From Granulicella rosea (lineage in GTDB: Bacteria > Acidobacteriota > Terriglobia > Terriglobales > Acidobacteriaceae): a stretch of 64,000 nucleotides of DNA. The notes beneath the pieces were generated by a model. That model was not told where the DNA came from and did no database searches. It worked only from the letters and a program-made list of their open reading frames with translations. This document shows positions 1-8,090 of this stretch, piece by piece. The translations under genes were made by a program, and so were the position numbers. Where the stretch lies: the NCBI RefSeq assembly GCF_900188085.1, contig NZ_FZOU01000001.1:124001-188000 (forward strand), in the 5' to 3' direction. Position 1 is the first letter of the stretch, and each line of letters starts with the position of its first letter.

Positions 1-278
1 TCGTGATCGCGATCGATACACGTCGCAGCCTGGGGCTGCCGGCGGCCGAGGGCGACGATCAGCGCGTGAACATCGCCATCCGCACGGGCGACTCGGTCGT
101 CAGCCTGCTGGTCGATGAGGTCTGCGATGTGATCGACATCCCGTTGTCGGCCTATGCGCCGGTGCCGGAGAATATGCCGCTTGAACAGAGGCAGCTCATT
201 CAATGCGTGTACCACGTGAAGGACGGGTTGATGCTGGTGCTCGACACGGCCCGCGTCTTCGAGAACGCCTGCAGCTAA
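1..278 (+). CDS. cheW: CheW-type chemotaxis coupling protein, 3' part only
   Basis: The 5' end lies before the window; the reading frame is open from base 3 and ends at a TAA at 276-278. The visible 91 residues carry the second half of a CheW fold: an INIAIRTG-like strand, then VVSLLVDEVCDVIDIP, then a C-terminal helix after GLMLVLDTARVF. CheW scaffolds link chemoreceptors to the histidine kinase CheA at the cytoplasmic signalling array. The next gene is a chemoreceptor 49 bases downstream on the same strand, followed by cheY, cheB, cheR and a CheX-like gene, which fits a chemosensory operon. CheA is not in the window and is presumably upstream. A CheV or the C-terminal domain of CheA cannot be excluded because the N-terminus is missing. 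Confidence 0.85.
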   Translation, partial: VIAIDTRRSLGLPAAEGDDQRVNIAIRTGDSVVSLLVDEVCDVIDIPLSAYAPVPENMPLEQRQLIQCVYHVKDGLMLVLDTARVFENACS

Positions 279-327
279 AGAGTTTTGAAGTTCGATACCG
301 TACGCGAAAGTTCGAGAGGAATACGCC

Positions 328-2886
328 ATGCTGAAGACCAAGCCCACTGCCAGCCCTGTCCGCAAGATGATCCGCAGCAAAGCGCCGCGCCGCGCCGCCA
401 CCGCGGGTCTCAACGTCTCCGCCGAACTCGCCCGCCAGTTGGAGGCGATGAGCCGCGTGCAGGCGATCGCGGAGTTTGGCATGGATGGCGTGATCCTGAC
501 CGCGACCGAGAACTTCCTGCGCATGACGGGCTATCGGCTCGACGAACTGGAGGGCAAGCATCACAGCATCTTTACGGCCGGGCCGGCGGAACGCAACGGT
601 TCGGAGTATCGCGCGTTCTGGCAGAGCCTGGAGCGCGGCGAGCCGCAGACCGGCGCCTTCCGGCTGATGGGCAAGGACGGCAGTGCGCTGTGGCTCCAGG
701 GCTCCTACAGCCCTATCCCCGGTCCGGACGGGATGCTCGAGAAGGTGGTGGCCTTCGGCATCGACGCAACGGCGGCGCACGCCCTGCAGGAGCAGGTGGA
801 AGAGTACAAGGTGCGTGCCGCCATCACCGACATGACGAGCATCGTCTCCGAGTCGGACCTGAAGGGCGACATCGTCGACATCAATGAAAAATTTGTGGAG
901 ATCTCGCAGTACAGCCGCGAGGAGCTGATCGGGCATCCCCACAGCACAACGCGGCACCCGGACATGCCGAAGCAGACATTCAAGGAGCTGTGGAGCACGA
1001 TCGGACGCGGCAACACCTTTCGCGGCGTCATCAAGAATCGCAAGAAGGACGGGACTCCTTATTACGTGGACGCGGTGATCGCGCCGGTCATGGGCGAGAA
1101 CGGCAAGCCGCGCAAGTATATCGGCGTGCGCTACGACATTACGGAGCTGGAGCTCGACCGCCAGAAGGCGAAGGCTGTACGCTACGCGATCGACAACGCG
1201 AACCTGTATGCCGAGTACAGCCCCGACGGGGTGATGCTGGTGGCGAACGATCGCTTCTGTAACGCATTCGGTTACGAACGCGAAGAGCTGATCGGCAGGC
1301 ACCAGAGCATGTTGACGCATCCGGATCTGAAGATTCCCGGAGCGGTCGACATCTGGAAGGAGCTCGCGGCAGGCAAGTGCTGCTACGACTCCTTCAAGCG
1401 GCATACCAAGGATAAGCGCGTCATCTGGATTCAAGGCACGTATGTGCCGATCGTCGACGAGGGCGGGCGCGTCACCAAGGTGATCAGCGTGACCACCCTG
1501 ATTACCGAGCAGAAGGTGGATGAAGAGAACCGGCAGCGCCAGATGGACGAGACCAACCGCAACCAGATGGTCATCGAATTCAACAACGACGGCATCTGCC
1601 TCAACGTGAATGAAAACTTCTGCCGCGCCTTCGGCTATGCGGCCGACGAGATCAAAGGCAAGCACCATAGCGGTTTTGTGGAAGCAGGCTATCGCGACAG
1701 TCAGGAGTATGCGCAGTTCTGGCGCGATCTGAACGAAGGCAAGTTCAAGACGGCGGAGTTCAGGCGCTTCGGCAAGGGCGGGCGTGAGGTATGGCTGCAG
1801 GCCACATACAGCCCGATGTTCGACGTGACCGGTCGCGTAAACCGCGTCGTGAAGGTGGCGACCGACATCACGGCAGCCGTGCAGATGAAGCAGGATACGC
1901 TGTTGACCGAAGAGCACGAACGCGCCGCCGCCGCCGTGCTGCAGCAGAAGGTGAACGAGCTGCTGACGGTCGTGGCCGCGGCCGCCGACGGCGACCTGAC
2001 GCGCCGGCTGACGGTTGAGGGAGACGATGCGATCGGCAAGGTGGCTGCGGGTTTCGGCAAGCTGATCGCCGATCTCCGGACAAGCATCACGGGCATCGGC
2101 GAGACGGCGATGGGCGTCTCCTCGGCGTCGGAGGAGCTGCTGCGCATCAGCCAGCAGGTTGCGCTGAACTCCGACGGCTCGTTCCAGCAGGCAAAAGCGG
2201 TGTCGATGAACAGCGAGCAGGTGTCGGCCAATGTGAGCATCGTCGCGGCGAGCTCGGAGGAGATGCTGGCCTCGATCCGCGAGATCTCGAAGAGCGCATC
2301 GGGCGCATCGCGCATCGCACGCACCGCCGTCGCGATGGCCGATGAGACGAACCAGACGATCAGCAAGCTCGGCCTGTCGAGCCAGGAGATCGGCAAGGTC
2401 ATCAAGGTCATCACCTCGATCGCGCAGCAGACGAACCTGCTTGCCTTGAACGCGACGATCGAGGCCGCGCGCGCGGGCGAGGCAGGTAAGGGCTTCGCCG
2501 TGGTCGCCAATGAGGTGAAGGAACTTGCGAAGGAGACGGCGCGCGCGACCGAGGAGATCAGCCTGAAGATCGAGGCGATCCAGAACGATACGAAGGCAGC
2601 GGTGAAGGCCATCGGCGACGTCAGCTCGATCATCAACGAGGTGAACGACATCTCAAGCACCATCGCCTCCGCGGTCGAAGAGCAGACGGCGACGACGAAC
2701 GAGATCGGCCGCAATGTAACCGACGCCGCACGCGGCACGAGCGACATCGCGCGCAACATCAATGTCGTGGCGGAGTCCGCGCAGGCGACCACCAACGGCG
2801 CCCGCGATACGGAGAACGCGGCCAAGGCGTTGACCCAGATGGCGACGCAGTTGCAGGTGCTGGTGCACCGCTTCCGCATTGCATAG
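328..2886 (+). CDS. Soluble methyl-accepting chemotaxis protein with four PAS domains
   Basis: 852 residues without any hydrophobic membrane segment, so a cytoplasmic receptor. Four consecutive PAS domains are visible at about 38-147, 158-272, 284-391 and 411-517, recognisable by repeated F/YGY..EEL.G..H and W..G.Y.PI motifs. PAS2 has the aerotaxis-type sequence RHPDMP..F..LW and VKNR-like KNRKKDG, as in the FAD-binding Aer PAS. A short HAMP-like segment (about 537-585) leads into the signalling domain, whose hairpin tip QQTNLLALNATIEAARAGE is intact. There is no C-terminal pentapeptide for CheR/CheB tethering; the protein ends VHRFRIA. AGAGGA seven bases before ATG supports the start. Likely senses redox state or oxygen, by analogy with Aer; the ligand of each PAS is unknown. 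Confidence 0.95.
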   Translation: MLKTKPTASPVRKMIRSKAPRRAATAGLNVSAELARQLEAMSRVQAIAEFGMDGVILTATENFLRMTGYRLDELEGKHHSIFTAGPAERNGSEYRAFWQSLERGEPQTGAFRLMGKDGSALWLQGSYSPIPGPDGMLEKVVAFGIDATAAHALQEQVEEYKVRAAITDMTSIVSESDLKGDIVDINEKFVEISQYSREELIGHPHSTTRHPDMPKQTFKELWSTIGRGNTFRGVIKNRKKDGTPYYVDAVIAPVMGENGKPRKYIGVRYDITELELDRQKAKAVRYAIDNANLYAEYSPDGVMLVANDRFCNAFGYEREELIGRHQSMLTHPDLKIPGAVDIWKELAAGKCCYDSFKRHTKDKRVIWIQGTYVPIVDEGGRVTKVISVTTLITEQKVDEENRQRQMDETNRNQMVIEFNNDGICLNVNENFCRAFGYAADEIKGKHHSGFVEAGYRDSQEYAQFWRDLNEGKFKTAEFRRFGKGGREVWLQATYSPMFDVTGRVNRVVKVATDITAAVQMKQDTLLTEEHERAAAAVLQQKVNELLTVVAAAADGDLTRRLTVEGDDAIGKVAAGFGKLIADLRTSITGIGETAMGVSSASEELLRISQQVALNSDGSFQQAKAVSMNSEQVSANVSIVAASSEEMLASIREISKSASGASRIARTAVAMADETNQTISKLGLSSQEIGKVIKVITSIAQQTNLLALNATIEAARAGEAGKGFAVVANEVKELAKETARATEEISLKIEAIQNDTKAAVKAIGDVSSIINEVNDISSTIASAVEEQTATTNEIGRNVTDAARGTSDIARNINVVAESAQATTNGARDTENAAKALTQMATQLQVLVHRFRIA

Positions 2887-2922
2887 CGATCCTATTCGGT
2901 TACATATTGACGCGAGGGCGAA

Positions 2923-3300
2923 ATGATGAAGGCGCTGGTGGTCGACGATTCGAAGGCAATACGCAACATGCTGGCGCGCATCCTCGTGCGCAACGGGTTC
3001 GAGGTGCTGCAGGCGGAGGGCGGCTTCGAGGCGCTGAACCTGCTCGAAGGCGAAGATACCGATCTCGACCTGATGTGCGTGGACTTCAACATGCCGGAGA
3101 TGAACGGTCTGGAACTGCTGGCGGAGATGCGCGATCAGCCGCGCTTCGACGATCTGCCGGTGATGATGGTGACGACGGAGACGCATGTGGAGTTCATCAC
3201 ATCGGCGCTGGCCTGTGGCGCGAACGAGTATGTGATGAAGCCGTTCACGGAGGACATGATCGCGGACAAGTTGAGGGTGCTTGGGTTGTTGCCTTATTGA
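2923..3300 (+). CDS. cheY: CheY-like single-domain response regulator
   Basis: 125 residues forming one receiver domain and nothing else. The acidic pair is in VVDDSKAIRN near residue 8, the phosphoacceptor Asp is in MCVDFNMPEMNG, the Thr is in MMVTTET and the conserved Lys is in VMKPFTEDM. The gene sits 36 bases after the chemoreceptor and before cheB, so it is probably the diffusible output of the CheA kinase that acts on the flagellar or pilus motor. Two ATGs occur in tandem (2923 and 2926), behind a GAGGGCGAA ribosome-binding sequence; either may be used. Confidence 0.93.
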   Translation: MMKALVVDDSKAIRNMLARILVRNGFEVLQAEGGFEALNLLEGEDTDLDLMCVDFNMPEMNGLELLAEMRDQPRFDDLPVMMVTTETHVEFITSALACGANEYVMKPFTEDMIADKLRVLGLLPY

Positions 3301-3347
3301 AGCGACAAGGAGAGGAAGGGCCGGAGCGTCGCTCGCGCGCGGATCCG

Positions 3348-3377
3348 GATAGGCCACGGCGCAAGCCCTGGCCTATC
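3348..3377 (+). promoter_or_regulatory. Intra-operon RNA hairpin with GNRA tetraloop
   Basis: Between cheY and cheB the arms GATAGGCCA (3348-3356) and TGGCCTATC (3369-3377) are perfectly complementary. Inside them GGC-GCAA-GCC forms a second short stem capped by a GCAA tetraloop, separated by a C/C mismatch. No T-tract follows, so it is not a standard terminator. It could stabilise or process the mRNA, or attenuate expression of cheB. Function is inference. Confidence 0.55.
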
Positions 3378-3435
3378 TTGAAGACGATACAAATGCAGGA
3401 CCAACAGTACGCAGATCAAAGGCTTACTTGCAGCT

Positions 3436-4518
3436 ATGAGATACGTTCCAGAGACGCTCTCCGCGACGGAGAAAATTCGAGTGCTGGTGGTGGATGACTC
3501 GGTCGTCATCCGCAGGATGCTGTCGCGCATTCTGGAGAGCGACTCCGCGATTCAGCTTGTCGGCGTGGCCTGCAATGGGTTGGAGGCGTTGACGAAGATC
3601 GCCGAGTTGAAGCCGCAGGTGGTGACGCTCGATGTGGAGATGCCCGAGATGACGGGGCTTGAGGCGTTGCGCGAGATCGCGAAACGGCATGCCAATGTGC
3701 GCGTCGTGATGCTGAGCAGCCTGACCACGCAGGGCGCGGACACCACCATCGAGGCGCTGATGTCGGGCGCGAGCGACTACGTGGGCAAACCCGCGCAGAT
3801 GGAGGGCTCGGCGTTTGAGCGCCTGTCCGTCGAGCTGCTCATGAAGGTGAAGCAGTTCTTTCGCTTCGCCGGTTCGCCGAGTGACGAAGCGGCGCCGGCG
3901 CCGAAGCCGATCGTGCTGGCGGCCTCGCCTGCCGCAACGATATATCACGAGATCTGCGCCATTGGCGTTTCGACCGGTGGGCCGACCGCGTTGCTGGAGG
4001 CATTGCCCATGGCGCCGCGCGACTTCCCGCTGCCGATCGTGATCGTGCAGCACATGCCGCCGCTGTTCACGCAGATGCTGGCCGAGCGGCTGGATCGCGC
4101 ATGCGCGATCGAGGTGCGCGAGGGCAAGGACGGCATGACCGTCGAGGCCGGACAGGCCATCGTCGCGCCGGGGGGATATCACATGCGCGTGGTGCGAGCC
4201 GGCCGAGGGCTCGCCGTGGCGCTCGACGAAGGCCCGCGCGAGAACTCCTGCCGGCCGGCGGTCGATGTGCTCTTCCGCTCGATCGTCGAGAATCTCGACG
4301 GTCGCGCGATCGCCGCCGTGCTGACGGGCATGGGCTACGACGGATTGGAAGGTTCGCGCATGTTGAAGGCGCGCGGCGCAACCGTGCTGGCGCAGGACGA
4401 GGCGACGAGCGTGGTGTGGGGCATGCCGGGCGCGGTCGTGGGCGCTCATCTGGCGGACGCCGTGCTGCCTATCCACAGGATCGTACCGGAGCTGATGAAG
4501 AGGGCGCATACCCGATGA
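3436..4518 (+). CDS. cheB: Protein-glutamate methylesterase CheB
   Basis: 360 residues: receiver domain at about 15-130 (VVDDSVVIRRML, phosphoacceptor in VTLDVEMPEMTG, K in VGKPAQ) and a methylesterase domain at about 170-355. The catalytic triad is visible as Ser in GVSTGGPTAL, His in VQHMPPLF and Asp in LTGMGYDG. The enzyme removes methyl esters from receptor glutamates (and deamidates glutamines) to adapt the array, and is activated by phosphorylation from CheA. The stop overlaps the cheR start in an ATGA arrangement, so the opposing methyltransferase is translationally coupled. No strong ribosome-binding site precedes the start at 3436. Confidence 0.96.
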   Translation: MRYVPETLSATEKIRVLVVDDSVVIRRMLSRILESDSAIQLVGVACNGLEALTKIAELKPQVVTLDVEMPEMTGLEALREIAKRHANVRVVMLSSLTTQGADTTIEALMSGASDYVGKPAQMEGSAFERLSVELLMKVKQFFRFAGSPSDEAAPAPKPIVLAASPAATIYHEICAIGVSTGGPTALLEALPMAPRDFPLPIVIVQHMPPLFTQMLAERLDRACAIEVREGKDGMTVEAGQAIVAPGGYHMRVVRAGRGLAVALDEGPRENSCRPAVDVLFRSIVENLDGRAIAAVLTGMGYDGLEGSRMLKARGATVLAQDEATSVVWGMPGAVVGAHLADAVLPIHRIVPELMKRAHTR

Positions 4519-5381
4519 CGATGCAGACACAGACCACGAGCTTCGGCTCGCTTCCAACCGCGCCTTCGATCGGCGAGTTGTCCACGCGCAGCTATAGCTT
4601 TCTGCAGACGTTCATCTATGCCGAATCCGGCATCGTGCTGGACGAGGACAAGCAATACCTCTTCGAAAGTCGTCTGCGCCCCCTCGTGCTGCGCGAGAAC
4701 CTGGGCTCGCTCGATGCACTCTGCGACCGCGTCGCCAGCGGGCGGGCGCCATCGCTGGCGCGGCTCGTGGTCGAGGCCATGACGACCAACGAGACGCTCT
4801 TCTTTCGCGATCAGACGATCTTCGAATCGATGAAGACGACGGTCTTCGCGGAGCTGGCAAAGGCCGCGGGCACGCGCCGGCTGCGCATCTGGTCCGCCGC
4901 CTCGTCCACCGGGCAGGAGGCCTACAGCGTGGCGATGAGCCTGCTCGAAGCCGGCTTCACCCCCGGACAGGTGGAGATCGTCGGCACGGACCTTTCCGAT
5001 CAGGTGCTCGAACGCGCGCGCTCGGGCAAGTACGTGCAGTTCGAGGTAAGCCGCGGGCTGCCGATAAGTCTCTTGATGAAGTACTTCACCAAGAGCGGGC
5101 TGGACTGGCAGGTGAAGCCGGAACTCCGCACGATGGTGCGGTTCGAACGGCTGGACCTGCGCGGCAGCTACGCGGGCATCGGCCCATGCGACCTGGTGCT
5201 GTGCCGCAACGTGCTCATCTACTTCGACGCTACGACCAAGCAGCAGATCCTCGCCTCCATTGCGCGCAACCTTGTTCCCGGCGGCAAGCTGGTGCTGGGC
5301 TGCGCGGAGACGCTGATCGGAATGGACCACCGCTTCGAACGAAAGCTTTACGGGCAATCGACCTTCTACTCCGTGCGATAG
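4515..5381 (+). CDS. cheR: Chemotaxis protein methyltransferase CheR
   Basis: 288 residues counted from the ATG that overlaps the cheB stop; the frame stays open upstream but that part is only the shadow of cheB. A CheR N-terminal helical domain (about 20-75) precedes a SAM-dependent methyltransferase domain. Visible motifs are MTTNETLFFRD, IWSAASSTGQEAYS (SAM-binding loop), the aspartate in VGTDLSDQVLERA and LCRNVLIYFD. It methylates receptor glutamates and works against CheB. No C-terminal TPR extension is present, and the receptor of this operon lacks a tethering pentapeptide, which is consistent with untethered methylation. Confidence 0.96.
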   Translation: MTMQTQTTSFGSLPTAPSIGELSTRSYSFLQTFIYAESGIVLDEDKQYLFESRLRPLVLRENLGSLDALCDRVASGRAPSLARLVVEAMTTNETLFFRDQTIFESMKTTVFAELAKAAGTRRLRIWSAASSTGQEAYSVAMSLLEAGFTPGQVEIVGTDLSDQVLERARSGKYVQFEVSRGLPISLLMKYFTKSGLDWQVKPELRTMVRFERLDLRGSYAGIGPCDLVLCRNVLIYFDATTKQQILASIARNLVPGGKLVLGCAETLIGMDHRFERKLYGQSTFYSVR

Positions 5382-5389
5382 GACAAACC

Positions 5390-5902
5390 ATGACGCTGAC
5401 CGACCTGGCCACACCTGAAAATCTCGAAGCGCAGATCGCCGTTGCAACCCAGGCCTTTGCCATCCTGGCGGGCATGGAGGTCTTCCCCTCGCCGCCGAAC
5501 CATGCGGCCGACGACGATCAGGCCGCCATCTCCGCCCGCATTCAATACATGGGCGAGAGCCAGGGCAGTCTGCGCATCGAGTGCAGCCCATCGATCGCCT
5601 TCACCTTCACCCACCTGGTGATGGGCGTGGAGACGCCGGGCGCGTTCAACTCCGACGTGGGCGACGCCGTGGGCGAGTTGATCAACACCATCGGCGGCAA
5701 TCTGAAGGGGCTGCTCTCGTGCGACACGCGCATCGATACGCCGGAGGTCTTCGCGAAGGCATCCGAGATGGAGGTCATGGCGCCGCACATGCAGTTGAGC
5801 TGCCTGCACTTCGACTCCGCCTTCGGCGCCTTCCGTCTGGTGCTGTCGACCGACTTCAAGAAGGACGTCAGAGGGCGGCGCGTGAGAGAGAAGAAAGCCT
5901 AG
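5390..5902 (+). CDS. CheX-like CheY-P phosphatase
   Basis: 170 residues beginning at an ATG eight bases after the cheR stop. The segment DAVGELINTIGGNLKG carries the ExxN catalytic pair of the CheC/CheX/FliY phosphatase family, preceded by the long helix and sheet pattern of CheX. It would dephosphorylate CheY-P and terminate the signal; its place at the end of a chemotaxis operon supports this. Only one ExxN motif is visible, as in CheX rather than CheC. The last residues KDVRGRRVREKKA are basic and may be disordered. The 3' end overlaps by four bases the decayed open frame on the opposite strand. Confidence 0.82.
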   Translation: MTLTDLATPENLEAQIAVATQAFAILAGMEVFPSPPNHAADDDQAAISARIQYMGESQGSLRIECSPSIAFTFTHLVMGVETPGAFNSDVGDAVGELINTIGGNLKGLLSCDTRIDTPEVFAKASEMEVMAPHMQLSCLHFDSAFGAFRLVLSTDFKKDVRGRRVREKKA

Positions 5903-6219
5903 CGGGCAAGTCCGGCTCGAAGGATCTGCCCCTCCGAGCTGGATTCCCTGCCGAATCGCCACTGCCCCGTTCCATTAAGGCTATTGCCCACAGCGGTTTG
6001 CGGGAGGGTCACTGCGGTCGCCGAGAGCTGGAGCGTGGTCGGCGACGACAGGTGAATCGTGAAGTCCGGCGGCGGGATATTCAGCGCGGGCTGAAACGGA
6101 GCGTTGGCCGGCGCAAGTTCGAAGAGCGCCGTGGTGTTGAGCGACGAGTTATTAGCCAGATTGAGCAGCGCTGCAACCAGGTTGGCCGGCGCCGTGCCAC
6201 CCGTCAGGGTAATGAGCAT
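5899..6219 (-). pseudogene. Decayed fragment of an NHL-lipoprotein paralogue
   Basis: An open frame of 106 codons that matches the middle of the adjacent lipoprotein gene and nothing else recognisable. The fragment has LITLTGGTAP...LFELAPANAPFQPAL; the intact neighbour has LISLTTAGGITP...LYNLAPSTPPFQPAL at about residues 250-295. The fragment lacks the signal peptide and the NHL repeats, and its C-terminal part (from about codon 60) loses similarity and runs into the 3' end of the CheX-like gene. Best read as a remnant of a tandem duplication left after deletion. It may be untranslated. Confidence 0.6.
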
Positions 6220-6230
6220 GGACCCCTGGA

Positions 6231-8090
6231 CTAGCGAGGACCCAGCGGCACCGTCGCGGGCGTGCCGACGCCGATGAACTGTGTCACGGAGTTATCGCCC
6301 GAGTTCGCCGTCCAGACGTTGCCCGAGCCATCCACCGCCACGCCTACCGGCGCATTCAGGGAGCCGAGCGAGACCGGCGTTCCGGTCGGCGAGGTCAGCA
6401 TCGCGAGGCTGCCGCTCGTCTTGCTGTTCGCGATGAAGGCGACGTTCGCGCCGTCGACCGCGATGCCCGCCGGGAGAGAGATCGTGCCGGAGACCGGGCT
6501 TGAGGTCAGGGCCGAGCCGGTCGAGCCGAAGACGCTGACTGCGTTGATGCCCGAGGCCGAGACGTAGGTGTTGCCCATCAGGTCGCGCGCGATGCCGCCC
6601 GGCGCCAGCAACGAGCCGTCGGTGTAGCCGGCGCCGCTGAGGGTGGCTCCGGAGGAGGAGATCTCCGAGACGACGCCGGAGCCGGAGTTGCTGATCCAGA
6701 CGTTGTTCGACGCGTCGATCGCAAGGCCGGTGGGAAGGCTGACCGTGCCGCTCGCCGTGAATGGGCTGCCGGGGATGGCCGCGCCCGCCGAGGTGATGCC
6801 GGAGATGGCGCCGGTGGTGTAGTTCGCCGCCCAGACGTTGCCCAGGCCGTCGAGTGCGATGGCCGACGGGCTGACGATGCCGCCCGCGGTGTAGCTGGTC
6901 GCGGAGAGGACCAGGCCGGAGGATGCCGTCAACTTGATGACGCTACCGCCGGTGGAGTTCGCGATCCAGACGTTGTTGCTCTGGTCGATGGCCAGCGCCT
7001 GCGGACCGAGCAGGCCGGTGGCGGTGTAGCCGGTGGATCCGGAGAGCAGTGCGCCGGCAGGGCCGAACTGAGTGATGGAGTTGCCGCTTGCATTGGCGAC
7101 CCAGGCATTGCCGGAGATATCGATGGCGATGCCGGTGGGTGCGCTGAGAGCGCCGCCCGTGCTCTTGACCGCGACGGTCCAGTCCGCGGGCGCGGATGTC
7201 AGCGCGGGTTGGAAGGGCGGCGTGGAGGGCGCGAGATTGTAGAGCGCGGCAACCTGGTTGAGCGGATTGCGCACCATGCTCAGCACAGCGGTGGCCGTGT
7301 CCACGGGCGTGATGCCGCCCGCGGTGGTGAGCGAGATCAGGCTCGAGCAGTTCGAGTCCAGACCGGTGGAGTTGACGCAGGTGGAGATGGTGTTGGCGAT
7401 CGAGTAGATCTCGCTGACCGGGATGCTGGAGGTGATGGGCGCGTTCAGGCTGGGCGCGGTGCCGGTGCCGGTGTTCGCCAGCGTATTGGCGAGCGAAAAC
7501 GCGTTGGAGATGCCCGTGAGGTTCGCCGAGGGCGCCCCGATGTGCGCGGCATCGGACATGAAGGCCGAGAGGGCGTAGACCGAGGCGACCGTCGTGACCT
7601 CGTCCACCGAAATGAAGGGGAAGTTCGCCAGGAGCGTGTTGCAGGGGCCGAGCGCCGCCATCAGCACGAGCTTCGTATTGTTGGCTCCCGCGGCCAGGCC
7701 GGGGTTGCCAAAGGAGGCCGTCATATAGGTGAGCGCGGCGGGGTTTGCCGTGGGGCAGGTGTACTTGCCGGTCACGTTGAAACTGCCGTCCGAGCCCGTG
7801 GTAACGGTCGTGCCGGAGTTCATCAGCGAGGTGGCGACGGACCTGTAACCGCTGCTGCCGACGGCGAAGAGCTGAATGGAGCCTCCGCTGACCGGCTGCT
7901 GACCGCCATGCACGTAGCCGTGGATGCCGCTGCTGGCGAGCGCCGTGGCCGAGGTGGTGGAGTCCGCCGTGCCCGGCAGGCCGATGCCGCAACCGGTGGC
8001 CGCCAGGGCAACGATGGAGAGAGCAAGCGCCGCTGCCAGGGTACGGCGGCGCTGCCGGAGTGCTGTGTTCACGTGGTTTGCGGTCATCAT
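6231..8090 (-). CDS. Secreted lipoprotein with NHL-type beta-propeller repeats
   Basis: 619 residues. The N-terminus has a basic start (RQRRR), a hydrophobic stretch and a lipobox (LAATGC), so it should be lipidated on the periplasmic face. Residues about 50-110 look like a carboxypeptidase-regulatory or Ig-like fold, 110-280 are of unknown fold, and from about 300 there are six or seven repeats of the type GIAIDxSGNxWVAN, which form a Vgb/NHL propeller. The start ATG lies inside the stop of the upstream giant gene (ATGATGA), so the two are translationally coupled. Function unknown; such propellers bind polysaccharide or protein partners. Alternative start three bases downstream. Confidence 0.85.
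   Translation of the reverse strand: MMTANHVNTALRQRRRTLAAALALSIVALAATGCGIGLPGTADSTTSATALASSGIHGYVHGGQQPVSGGSIQLFAVGSSGYRSVATSLMNSGTTVTTGSDGSFNVTGKYTCPTANPAALTYMTASFGNPGLAAGANNTKLVLMAALGPCNTLLANFPFISVDEVTTVASVYALSAFMSDAAHIGAPSANLTGISNAFSLANTLANTGTGTAPSLNAPITSSIPVSEIYSIANTISTCVNSTGLDSNCSSLISLTTAGGITPVDTATAVLSMVRNPLNQVAALYNLAPSTPPFQPALTSAPADWTVAVKSTGGALSAPTGIAIDISGNAWVANASGNSITQFGPAGALLSGSTGYTATGLLGPQALAIDQSNNVWIANSTGGSVIKLTASSGLVLSATSYTAGGIVSPSAIALDGLGNVWAANYTTGAISGITSAGAAIPGSPFTASGTVSLPTGLAIDASNNVWISNSGSGVVSEISSSGATLSGAGYTDGSLLAPGGIARDLMGNTYVSASGINAVSVFGSTGSALTSSPVSGTISLPAGIAVDGANVAFIANSKTSGSLAMLTSPTGTPVSLGSLNAPVGVAVDGSGNVWTANSGDNSVTQFIGVGTPATVPLGPR

Noticed and set aside
196-1917. 573-codon minus-strand open frame over the chemoreceptor
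   Set aside because: The plus strand has four PAS domains and the receptor signalling tip, so the minus frame is a shadow.
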